Shown here in pieces: positions 47,603-58,189 of a stretch of DNA of 64,000 bases. The stretch lies in NCBI RefSeq assembly GCF_033568475.1, contig NC_133122.1:142917402-142981401 (forward strand). Reading direction: 5' to 3'. This DNA comes from Henckelia pumila. Lineage: Eukaryota > Streptophyta > Magnoliopsida > Lamiales > Gesneriaceae. Made by a program: the position numbers and the translations under genes. Numbering within the stretch: position 1 is the first letter of the stretch; each line of letters opens with the position of its first letter. The notes below the pieces were generated by a model that was not told the DNA's origin, made no database searches, and saw nothing but the letters and a program-made list of their open reading frames with translations.

Positions 47603-48244
47603 ATGACAGGATCTTCTTCACAAAAATTGAAAAATATTTGTGTCTTTTGTGGTTCTAATACTGGAAAGAATGAAATATTTGTTGATGCAGCAATTAATCT
47701 TGGAAAAAAGTTAGCAGAGAGAAAAATTCACTTGGTTTACGGAGGAGGCAATATTGGTTTAATGAGATCTATTTCAACAACAGCTCATGTTGGAGGTAGT
47801 CAGGTTTTGGGTATTATTCCTACAGCTTTAGCTGAAGGAAACATTACAGGTGTTACGGTTGGGGAAGAATTGAAAGTTTCATCAATGTACGAGAGAATAA
47901 CTAAAATGATAGAAAATTATGATGCTTTTATTGCCTTACCTGGTGGTTTTGGTACTTTAGAAGAAATTTTTCATGTTGTTTCTTGGGCACAACTTAATAT
48001 CCATAATAAACCTGTTGGCTTGTTGAATATCAATAACTATTATGATGGTTTGTTGACTTTTCTTGATGTAGCCGTGGAACAAAATTTCATTTCAGAAAAT
48101 TCACGAAGGATGCTCATCTCTGCTTTGAATGAAGACCAATTAATTGATGATCTCCAAGCTTTTGTTCATCAACCAGATTCGGCTATAACAAAGATCAATT
48201 GGTCTCAACCAACTAGTAAGAAAAGTGTAACGCCCAAATTTTAA
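47603..48244 (+). CDS. LOG-type cytokinin riboside 5'-monophosphate phosphoribohydrolase inside the retrotransposon, C-terminus cut
   Basis: The frame gives 213 aa from ATG 47603, with a good A-rich leader before it. The Rossmann fold starts NICVFCGSN (11-19). The nucleotide-binding loop is VYGGGNIGLM (45-54). The LOG signature PGGFGTLEE (113-121) is complete, with Glu121, and Arg98 lies in the MYER motif. LOG enzymes release active cytokinin bases from their riboside monophosphates in one step in the cytosol or nucleus. Differences from common LOGs are GLMR for GLMG and MYERI for MH-x-RK. Plant LOG genes normally have several introns; none is seen here, so this looks like a captured cDNA. 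The last six codons (SVTPKF) derive from the nested chromovirus LTR that starts at 48226. The frame is open upstream to 47417, adding a hydrophobic stretch if used (ATG 47468). Confidence 0.88.
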   Translation: MTGSSSQKLKNICVFCGSNTGKNEIFVDAAINLGKKLAERKIHLVYGGGNIGLMRSISTTAHVGGSQVLGIIPTALAEGNITGVTVGEELKVSSMYERITKMIENYDAFIALPGGFGTLEEIFHVVSWAQLNIHNKPVGLLNINNYYDGLLTFLDVAVEQNFISENSRRMLISALNEDQLIDDLQAFVHQPDSAITKINWSQPTSKKSVTPKF

Positions 48245-50175
48245 CGCCCAGAATTATTTAATTTTAATCCGAGAATATTTAATTTGGGAATATTTGGAGT
48301 TTTGATTTAAATTCTAATATTCTTAAATTATTTAAGATTGAAATTGAATGAAATGAGAAGCTGAGGACCAAATTGCAATTTTTGAATAGTTGAGGGGCTA
48401 AAGTGAAATTATGAGTAAACTTATCATAAATTGAAGGGATTATTCAGCATGCACTTGTGATTCTTTCCAAAGTCATCAGATTTCCAAGCCAAGGAAGAAC
48501 TGAGAGCAACAGAGAATTCTTCCAAGCTTTTCTTCATCTTTCAATCCACGTATCTTGAGCTACGGTTATCCGTTTTCAATTCCGAAAGATGTTCTGGAAT
48601 CCTCGCAACGAAAACTTCGATTTGATGTAAGTTTTATATTTGTTCATCAGGGTTTGGTCATTCGAAAATGACAGATATCAGACTTGTATATGATTTGATG
48701 TTGTTGAGCTTCTATCTTGTGTAATCTTGAAGTTGGGTTGAGGATTGATTGTTATATCATGTTCTTATGAATTCCCAGCTATGATTCCATCCATATACCT
48801 GCTGATATGTTGGTTTTGAAGCTTCAACAGCTGATATACATGTTAGAAATGTTGTAGATATGTTCGGAATCGCCGAGTTATACCGATATGCCATCGAACT
48901 CTTGATTTGAAGCAATTTGCTATTGTTCTTGAACTTAGATGTTGCTGGATTATTAGCTGATGCTTCCTTGGGTTGTATGATATGTTTTCAGTGCATAAAC
49001 AGGGCATGTAAACTCGAGAACGTCGACTCCGAAACCGATAGAAGATAGAACAAGGTTGGTAGAGTTTGCCTTGAAGTCTTGTTGAAGTTTGGATTGATTT
49101 TGAGCAGATTTTGAGATGAGTTTGGTGATTGATCTTGTACAGATTTGGACAAGTGAGAAGACATCCTAAACATCACGTTTGAAAGGTAAAAGTGAAATAC
49201 TATTTGATTGGTATTACAACTCGAGATGGTTTGTATCGAGTTTTCCCTAAATCACATACTTGTTTGCTTAATTGCTCTTATGTGCTTTATTTTGAGTTGT
49301 TGAATAAGTTCTTGATATAATGAATGCTTTGATGATGATATATGTTGCATTCATCTTGAAGACTTATTCCTTGATTTTGAAATGAACGAAAACGTTCGAA
49401 TAGACGATTTGAGGAATTGTATATGTATGGCCTGGGTGGTTGTTTTAGCCTAGCGTCTGATTTGCATATATGATTGCTTCAAAGTCTAGAGAAAAAAGAT
49501 AAGTAACCCCACCTCGATTGGGAGAGTCGGTGGATTAGTTATGATATCTACTTCTTGGGATCCCAACCGACGAATGACGAAATGAACCTTGTTTTGAAAA
49601 CATGCATTGTATTTACTTTTATATCATGATTTTGATATATGTTTGTTATGCATGTTTAGTCGCTTTTACTGGGAAATCTATTTCTCACCGGAGTTATCCG
49701 GCTATTGTTTTGTTGTATGTGTCATTGCAATAGGAGGGAGTGGATCCGGACAAAATCGGAATTGAAGAACAAGGGATGAGAGAATATAGCGTGATGATTC
49801 GAGTTAGATGAGTTGTGTGAGCTGTCGATGTTTGTATTGAGTTCCAAACATGATTATGTTCTAGCTACTTGTTTTATAACTTGTAGATGATCTAGTTGTT
49901 GTCTTGTTGATGTTTATAGGATTTGAGATATGATGTAAATCTTTAAGACAACATGATGTATCTTGATCTTGTTATATAGCAATGTTTCTTGCATATTTTG
50001 GAAAGTCTTGATTATTATGAACGTAAGGCTTGTTATGATCTAATTGTATCCATTGTATAGCATGTTAGAATGCATGTTAGATGTTGCTATGAATTAGATC
50101 ATGAATAAATCCTTGTATGAGTTGATCTTGGATGAAAATGTAGGTATGGACTCGTTTTTGACAGCAACTTTGTCT
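48226..50175 (+). repeat. Chromovirus LTR, plus orientation, truncated at its 3' end
   Basis: Starts TGTAACGCCC. The terminal phrase TAACGCCCA is doubled within the first 25 bp. It is close to the reverse complement of 51436-53367 over about 1.95 kb. The last ~320 bp of the LTR are missing, and the sequence switches to minus-strand gag at about 50176. Confidence 0.85.
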
Positions 50176-50687
50176 TCAATATTCAAGTTTCCCTGCCTCA
50201 GGTTAGCAAATTCGGCACCCTTGTCTTTACGATAAGATACCGGAAAGAAACGTTGATAAAACTCTGTCTTGAAGAAATTCCAGGTCAAAACAGTTCCTCT
50301 ACGCTCCAGAGATTTCTTTGTTGTGAACCACCAGCTTTTAGCAACCTCATGCAACTGATGACCAACAAGTCTGACTCTTCGCTCATCACCGTAGTCCAGT
50401 GAATCAAATAAAATCTCCATGTCATCAAGCAATCCTTCACATTCAACTGCATTCTCTGTACCTTTCAGGGTTGGCGGCTTGTAGGATTGAAAATGTTTCA
50501 ACAATGTTTCCATTGGAGTTGCAGTCATATCATTCATGTCTCGAGATGTACTTCCTTGTTCATTACTCGGGACTGCAGCTGTAGGCACTATCGATGTTAC
50601 CACTGTCGGTGGAGTATAAACTGTCTGTTCTGGTAGAGAAATAGGAACATGGGGTCTCAGAGGAGGTCGTCCTGGTCTTCGAGACAT
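50176..50687 (-). pseudogene. Chromovirus gag N-terminal fragment
   Basis: Starts at ATG 50687 (MSRRPGRPPLRP). A Pro/Thr-rich leader is followed by the start of a retrotransposon gag domain (FQSYKPPTLKGTE, then LVGHQLHEVAKSWW). At about 50175 it runs into LTR sequence, so the open frame's last ~27 codons (to 50094) are LTR-derived. Capsid C-terminus, zinc knuckle and pol are absent here. Confidence 0.8.
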
Positions 50688-51103
50688 ATCTGATTATCAA
50701 AATGGTTAGAATACCAAATCATCAAATTAATCTCAGTCCTCCTCTGATCATCTTACCTCTGATCAGGACTCGGTTCTGATTCAATCTTAAATAAATAATC
50801 ACAATCTTCAAATAAAACATGCTTCCAATCAATTCAGATAATCAGGTAGCATGTCATAGTTCATCAGGATACATGCCTTTATCCATTCAGATATTTCAAT
50901 AAGCATGCATCTTTAATCATCGTAATTATACTTTCAAATAAATAAAATACAACATCTTGTAATAAATACTTGAAAGTAAATCATGCTAGCATTTAAAACA
51001 TGTAATTCAATCATGTAATTAATCGTAGCATAATCACATAAATAAGTAAGGCAGAAGACTCGATCTATCCCACTCACTGTCTATCTAAGTCCAGAATTTT
51101 CTT
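50688..51103 (-). other. Chromovirus 5' untranslated leader
   Basis: Non-coding sequence between the minus-strand primer-binding site and the gag start. It is AT-rich with no further feature seen. Confidence 0.5.
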
Positions 51104-51115
51104 GCTCTGATACCA
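51104..51115 (-). other. Chromovirus primer-binding site (tRNA-iMet)
   Basis: On the minus strand TGGTATCAGAGC follows the LTR end after two bases (GA). It is complementary to initiator tRNA-Met, so the LTR at 51118-53367 acts as a 5' LTR with respect to the gag fragment. Confidence 0.85.
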
Positions 51116-51117
51116 TC

Positions 51118-53367
51118 TGTTGTGATGACCCGAGTTCTAATCTCTCATAATCAATTAATCAACAATAGTAGACAAACATCAATGTCTAAACAAAAGAATT
51201 TTTTTTTTAAAATCGGAGCACCTCGCTCGATCGGTGAAAAACCACCGATCGAGCGAGCTCCTCAGCTCAAACTCTCGGGTGCAGATAATAGTGGTCTCGC
51301 TCGATCTGCAAAACTTTGCAGATCGAGCGCGCCCTCTGAGTTCAACTTTCTGTCCAGCAAAAAGAATGCCTCGCTCGATCGGTCATGTTCTACCGATCGA
51401 GCGAGCACAGAAACAGAAGAAAAACATCAGACAAAGTTGCTGTCAAAAACGAGTCCATACCTACATTTTCATCCAAGATCAACTCATACAAGGATTTATT
51501 CATGATCTAATTCATAGCAACATCTAACATGCATTCTAACATGCTATACAATGGATACAATTAGATCATAACAAGCCTTACGATCATAATAATCAAGACT
51601 TTCCAAAATATGCAAGAAACATTGCTATATAACAAGATCAAGATACATCATGTTGTCTTAAGGATTTACATCATATCTCAAATCCTATAAACATCAACAA
51701 GACAACAACTAGATCATCTACAAGTTATAAAACAAGTAGCTAGAACATAATCATGTTTGAAACTCAATACAAACATCGACAGCTCACACAACTCATCTAA
51801 CTCGGATCATCACGCTATATTCTCTCATCCCTTGTTCTTCAATTCCGATTTTGTCCAGATCCACTCCCTCCTATTGCAATGACACATACAACAAAACAAT
51901 AGCCGGATAACTCCGGTGAAAAATAGATTTCCCAGTAAAAGCGACTAAACATGCATAACAAACATATATCAAAATCATGATATAAAAGTAAATACAATGC
52001 ATGTTTTCAAAACAAGGTTCATTTCGTCATTCGTCGGTTGGGATCCCGAGAAGTAGATATCATAACTAATCCACCGACTCTCCCAATTGAGGTGGGGTTA
52101 CTTATCTTTCTTCTCTAGACTTTGAAGCAATCATATATGCAAATCAGACGCTAGGCTAAAACAACCACCCAGGCCATACATATACAATTCTTCAAATCGT
52201 CTATTCGAACGTTTTCGTTCATTTCAAAATCAAGAAATAAGTTTTCAAGATGAATGCAACATATATCATCATCAAAGCATTCATTATATCAAGAACTTAT
52301 TCAACAACTCTAAATAAAGCACATAAGAGCAATTAAGCAAACAAATATGTGATTTAGGGGAAACTCGATACAAACCATCTCGAGTTGTAATCCCAATCAA
52401 ATAGTAGTCCACTTTTACCTTTCAAACGTGATGTTTAGGATGTCTTCTCACTTGTCCAAATCTGTACAAGATCAATCACCAAACTCATCTCAAAATCTGC
52501 TCAAAATCAATCCAAACTTCAACAAGACTTCAAGGCAAATGCTACCAACCTTGTTCTATCTTCTATCGGTTTCGGAGTCGACGTTCTTGAGTTTACATTC
52601 CCTGTTTATGCGCTGAAAACATAGCATACAACCCAAGGAAGCATCAGCTAATAATCCAGCAACATCTAAGTTCAAGAACAATAGCAAATTGCTTCAAATC
52701 AAGAGTTCGACGGCATATCGGTATAACTCGGCGATTCCGAACATATCTACAACATTTCTAACATGTATATCAGCTGTTGAAGCTTCAAAACCAACATATC
52801 AGCAGGTATATGGATCGAATCATAGCTGGGAATTCATAAGAACATGATATAACAATCAATCCTCAACCCAACTTCAAGATTACACAAGATAGAAGCTCAA
52901 CAACATCAAATCATATACAAGTCTGATATCAGTCATTTTCGAATGACCAAACCCTGATGAACAAATATAAAACTTACATCAAATCGAAGGTTTCATTGCG
53001 AGGATTTCAGAACATCTTTCGGAATTGAAAACGGATAATCGTAGCTCAAGATACGTGGATTGAAAGATGAAGAAAAGCTTGGAAGAATTCTCTGTTGCTC
53101 TCGGTTCTTCCTTGGCTTGGAAATCTGATGACTTTGGAAAGAATCACACATGCATGCTGAATAATCCCTTCAATTTCTGATAAGTTTACTCATAATTGCA
53201 CTTTAGCCCCTCAACTATTCAAAAATTTCAATTTGGTCCTCAGCTTCTCATTTCATTCAATTTTAATCCTAAATAATTTAAGAATATTAGAATTTAAATC
53301 AAAACTCCAAATATTCCCAAATTAAATATTCTCGGATTAAAATTAAATAATTCTGGGCATTACAATT
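51118..53367 (-). repeat. Chromovirus LTR, minus orientation, full length
   Basis: 2.25 kb. On the minus strand it starts TGTAATGCCC at 53367 and ends ACAACA at 51118. On one side it is followed by a primer site and gag; on the other it is preceded by a polypurine tract and the end of pol. It is thus both a 5' and a 3' LTR, the product expected of tandem or recombined elements. Three CG-rich hairpins lie near its 3' end. Confidence 0.88.
51222..51405. repeat. Three consecutive CGATCGAGCG hairpins near the LTR 3' end
   Basis: Stems are 51222-51235 with 51244-51257, 51298-51312 with 51315-51329, and 51370-51383 with 51392-51405. All are perfect, 14-15 bp, with short loops. Stems 1 and 3 are identical (CTCGCTCGATCGGT). 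Stem 2 has the same outer half and a different inner half (CGCTCGATCTGCAAA). They stand out from AT-rich surroundings. Confidence 0.9.
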
Positions 53368-53607
53368 CTCCCCCACTAAGAAACGATTTCGTCCTCGAAA
53401 TCTCAAGTAATATCAACAGATCATATAACAATTATCAGATAACAGAAAACTAAAGGAGACTCACATCAATGAAACATCTCTGGAAATCGTTGCATCATAT
53501 CTGATTCAGTCTTCCAAGTCGCTTCTTCAATACCATGACGACTCCACTGGACTTGGTTTCCTGCCTCCTTAGATATCAAGGGCACAGAGGTACGACCTTA
53601 CTTGAAC
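53368..53607 (-). pseudogene. Chromovirus pol 3' end with chromodomain and polypurine tract
   Basis: On the minus strand the last ~47 codons of pol end at the stop 53466-53468. They read like a chromodomain C-terminus (GNQVQWSRHGIEEATWKTE). A spacer then leads to the polypurine tract AGTGGGGGAGAAT directly before the LTR start at 53367. Everything upstream in pol is missing; at about 53608 the sequence switches to an LTR in plus orientation. Confidence 0.8.
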
Positions 53608-54969
53608 AGATTTAGGATTAAAATTGAATAAATTGAGAATCTGGGGACTGAATTGCAATTATTTAATAGTTGAGGGGCTAAAGTGCAATTATGAGTAAAC
53701 TTATCAGAAATTGAAGGGATTATTCAGCATGCACGTGTGATTCTTTCCAAAGTCATCAGATTTCCAAGACAAGGAAGAACCGAGAGCAACAGAGAATTCT
53801 TCCAAGCTTTTCTTCATCTTTCAATCCACGTATCTTGAGCTACGGTTATCCGTTTTCGATTCCGAAAGATGTTCTGGAATTCTTGCAACGAAACCTTCAA
53901 TTTGATGTAAGTTTTATATTTGTTCATCAGGGTTTGGTCATTCGAAAATGACAGATATCAGACTTGTATATGATTTGATGTTGTTGAGCTTCTATCTTGT
54001 GTAATCTTGAAGTTGGGTTGAGGATTGATTGTTATATCATGTTCTTATGAATTCCCAGCTATGATTCGATCCATATACCTGCTGATATGTTGGTTTTGAA
54101 GTTTCAACAGCTGATATACATGTTAGAAATGTTGTAGATATGTTCGGAATTGCCGAGTTATACCGATATGCCGTCGAACTCTTGATTTGAAGCAATTTGC
54201 TATTGTTCTTGAACTTAGATGTTGCTGGATTATTAGCTGATGCTTCCTTGGGTTGTATGCTATGTTTTCAGCGCATAAACAGGGCATGTAAACTCGAGAA
54301 CGTCGACTCCGAAACCGTTAGAAGATAGAATAAGGTTGGTAGAGTTTTCCTTGAAGTCTTGTTGAAGTTTGGATTGATTTTGAGCAGATTTTGAGATGAG
54401 TTTGGTGATTGATCTTGTACAGATTTGGACAAGTGAGAAGACATCCTAAACATCACGTTTTAAAGGTAAAAGTGGACTACTATTTGATTGGGATTACAAC
54501 TCGAGATGGTTTGAATCGAGTTCCCCTAAATCACATACTTGTTTGCTTAATTGCTCTTATGTGCTTTATTTTGAGTTGTTGAATAAGTTCTTGATATAAT
54601 GAATGCTTTGATGATGATATATGTTGCATTCATCTTGAAGACTTATTCCTTGATTTTGAAATGAACGAAAACGTTCGAATAGACGATTTGAGGAATTGTA
54701 TATGTATGGCTTGGGTGGTTGTTTTAACCTAGCGTCTGATTTTCATATATGATTGCTTCAAAGTCTAGAGAAGAAAGATAAGTAACCCCACCTCGATTGG
54801 GAGAGTCGGTGGATTAGTTATGATATCTACTTCTCGGGATCCCAACCGACGAATGACGAAATGAACCTTGTTTTGAAAACATGCATTGTATTTACTTTTA
54901 TATCATGATTTTGATATATGTTTTTATTAAATATTCTCGGATCAAAATTAAATAATTCTGGGCGTTACA
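53608..54969 (+). repeat. Chromovirus LTR fragment (+) fused to an LTR tip (-)
   Basis: 53608-54923 matches the plus-oriented LTR at about 48330-49640, lacking its first ~100 bp and its 3' third. At about 54924 it joins ~45 bp that are the inverted LTR start, ending GGGCGTTACA. This is the third LTR copy in the block. Confidence 0.8.
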
Positions 54970-56408
54970 ATTAGAAAACTGGATCATTGATTCAACATAT
55001 CACGAAATGGTTTGTGTTTGTTCCTCATCTTCAATAAATTCCAAGTGATATCTCTTTCATCATGTACTCTTTATTTTTCTTTTAAAAAAAATTTCATATT
55101 CAGGTTTGGGGGAGGGTTTATTTAAATTTTTTTTTAAAAATTTTAAAAAAATATTTCTATAATAATATATATTTTTCCTTTTTCAATGGCAGAGTAAGGA
55201 GTCAAAAACTCCTGACACGCATTAGTTTTTATTTATCATATTATCACAATAGATTAGATTTTAATATTCCGTATATATTTAAATTGCAAACTACTAAAAA
55301 AATGAAGTTTTTTTGTATAGATTTTTATTTATTCTTTTTTTTTTATCAATTTAATAGAAAAAATATAATTTGATGGGATATAAGTTATAAATAATATATA
55401 ATTGTGTGTTTTCAAATAACATATTTTCTAAAACTTTTATGAGTATATAATTAAAGTGATATTGATTGAATGAATAATAACATGTATAATTGAGGGAATT
55501 AATTTGTAAAAGTGCAATATTTACTCACATAAATTTTGTGAGTGAGAGGTGAGAATTGAGAAAATAACTTATAAGTTTTTATTGATTATTAAAAAATGGT
55601 TGATTACTAGATTAAACCCATTTAAAAAAAAATATTGTGCATATGAAAATTGGCTGCAAAGATTGTTTGAAGTTTGATTGTAAAGATGTAGAGTATTAAT
55701 ATCTCTACTATAATTATCAATGTAATAGATTTACCTCATAAAAAATAAACAAATAAATAAACTTTGAAAAAAAAAATGTTACATTTTCAAAGTTTATTGG
55801 AGGTATTTGGTTATGTAAAAACAATTTTGCAGCCAAGCAAAAAAGAGAAAAATAGAAAAAAAATAAAATAAAAACAAAAATAAAAACAAAATGGGTTTAT
55901 TTTTTGTAAATTATCTTATCTTATTTTCAATATTAGGTTATTTGATTGTCTGCTTTACATATTAACCATTTTCAATGAGTGTATAATTTTCTTCCAACTC
56001 TATGAGTGAAAACCAGTTATATATAAAAAACAAATATCATAACCCGAGAGAATATGGAGTTAAGACTTTTACATTAAAATTCCTGAAGATATACATGTTA
56101 CGAAAAGGATTTCTATTATCATTTTGATTATATTATTATCAAAGTTTTTAGAAAATATTTATATAAAAAAATTATATATATTTAATATTTTGATATTGTG
56201 TGAAATATATATGTATACCCCATCCAATTATATATTAATATATTAGTTGATATCAAGATTTATAAATAAACATATGATCTTCTTACAAGTATGTTTTAAA
56301 ATTTCAAAGTTTGCAAATTTGAATATATATATTAAGAAATAAAAATCTAACTTTTGATTTTATGAAATTTTATTACTAAGGGACTAGTAATTAGCCGGTT
56401 TGGGGGTG
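54970..56408 (+). other. 3' untranslated region of the Athila-like element with polypurine tract
   Basis: The first ~80 bp could continue the original LOG frame to a stop near 55050, followed by AT-rich non-coding DNA. A G-rich tract (GGTTTGGGGGAGGG) at about 55102-55117 resembles a second polypurine tract. The functional one, TTTGGGGGTG, ends at 56408 against the 3' LTR. Confidence 0.6.
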
Positions 56409-58189
56409 TGATGAAACTTAAAATTTGTAATTATTTATATGTTAAAAAGTGTGTTTTAAAATTAAAGTTTAATTAAAATTATGAAGTTGTATTATTTTAG
56501 TGTTATGTGTTTATATTTAAATGTTTTACTAAAATATTGTATTTTACGGTTTGCGCAGGTTTGGTAAAAATAAAATTACTAAAGTTACAGAGATCATAAT
56601 GGAGTAATCTCAAATCCTGTAGAATTACAAAAGAGGCATCTTCAACTTTGTAGAAGACAAAAAATTCCAAAAACTTCATTAAGATGATCAAAATAATCAA
56701 ACATCAAAATGGAGACAGATTTACTTTTACTATGACCAATTTGGAGTAAAAATATCATAAGTATTTCATATTTTATCCAAAAGGGGTGAATGAGATGTCA
56801 AAACACATCTACAGACAAAGGGCTACGTGTTATATGTTTTGTGCAGAAGCAAAATCGGAAGTCTAAGGCATAAAAAATGCCAATTAATGTTGGGTCAATG
56901 TATTGACATTCAAGGAGACAAGCACCCACCAACTTTACTATTCCAAATTTAATGAGTCTTGGACCCTTGCTCTCATTTGGCCTATAAATAGATGTGTTGT
57001 ATAAGGTTTGTAGTGTGCAAGAGTGTAGAGAATTCCTCATTTGTAAAATAAATATTGTGCGTGTGAGAATAAAAGTTTGAGTGTGCAAGTTTCTCAAGTT
57101 CAAGTATGAAATTTCTTTTATCCTTATTCTTGAGTTTCATGTTCATGGAAAGCTAAATCTTTTTATGTCAAGGTGAAAAGGTTTCATTGTTGGTCAAGTA
57201 AGATTGTTTATATTTTGTATATTCTTTCCTTTTCTATTTTTATTTTTACTAATTGATCTTTATTTGTAGATATAATTTTGGATGATTTGTTGTTATCTAT
57301 TTACATCAAATGCTTGGTACCTTGAATGTGGTTACCTTGATTTGTTGTCAAATATGATAAAATAAATACTACAATAATTATATACTATAAATATATGTAT
57401 CTATTTATAATAAAGTCATATATATTATTTAGACGATAGCGTGACTCTGTCGGTTGTTCTAAATAATATATTGTGATTTGAACTAACTTTTACTTTCCGC
57501 AACTAACTTTTACTTTCCGCAACTAATATTTACCTTTTCGCAACTAACATTTACTTTCTCGCATCTAACATTTACTTTTCCGCATCTAACATAAAAAAGG
57601 TCATATATTTTATTTAGACAATAGCGTGGCTCTGCCGGTTGTTCTAAATGAAATATTGTGATTTGATCTAACATTTAATTTTATGTCAATTTATATTTAT
57701 GCATTTATATATATATTATGGGTACCATGTATTAAATATCGATTAATCTGATATTAATATAGTGGAAACTATATTATATGATATACTTGTTTAAATATTT
57801 AATTGTTCTTTTATGTTTATATTTATGCATCTATATATATATTATGGGTACCATGTTTTAAATATCGGTTAATCTGATAATAATATAGTGAAAACTATAT
57901 TATATGATATATTTGTATAAATATTTAATTATTCTCTTATTTTTATTTTTATTTTAGTTTCTTTTATTTATTTTTGTTAAGCAATCTTAAATAAACCAAC
58001 AATGAACCTTTGAAACCTTGACAATTTTATAATTTGTGTATTTGAAGTTTTATAATAATATTTTCATCTATAATATATCATTGCTAAAATTAAACTTACA
58101 GCATCCTCTCCGTGGATCGATCTCGTACTCACGAGTATATTACTTGCAGACAACCTACACTTGGGTGAATTACAATTTAAGTTGTAGCA
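56409..58189 (+). repeat. 3' LTR of the Athila-like element
   Basis: 1781 bp, TGATG...TAGCA, collinear with the 5' LTR. It includes TATAAATA (56983-56990), the U5 minisatellite and the doubled U5 blocks. About 22 differences from the 5' LTR were counted by eye in the first ~560 bp. Confidence 0.93.

Larger units (their letters stand above)
48226..54969. mobile_element. Nested, rearranged block of chromovirus (Ty3/Gypsy) fragments
   Basis: Begins TGTAACGCCC at 48226 and ends with the inverted form GGGCGTTACA at 54969. It is inserted into the Athila-like element at the LOG C-terminus. It is a mosaic: truncated LTR (+), gag start (-), full LTR (-), pol 3' end with chromodomain (-), LTR fragment (+), LTR tip (-). 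No clean target-site duplication is seen (AAAAG left, ATTAG right), which suggests several insertions followed by recombination. Confidence 0.85.

Noticed and set aside
48988..49176. A 62-codon ORF (MMFRMSSHLSK...) found three times: 48988-49176 (-), 52428-52616 (+) and 54268-54456 (-).
   Set aside because: The three copies simply mark the three chromovirus LTR copies. The frame lies antisense to the LTR in a region with no coding signature, so it is a by-product of repetition.
51222..51405. Spaced palindromes that could look like a CRISPR array.
   Set aside because: Plant nuclear context inside an LTR, only three units, uneven spacing and different inner stems. They are hairpins, not repeat-spacer units.
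54970..56408. Search for an env-like transmembrane ORF in the Athila 3' region.
   Set aside because: No open frame of useful length after the nested block. The accessory ORFs occupy the env position instead.
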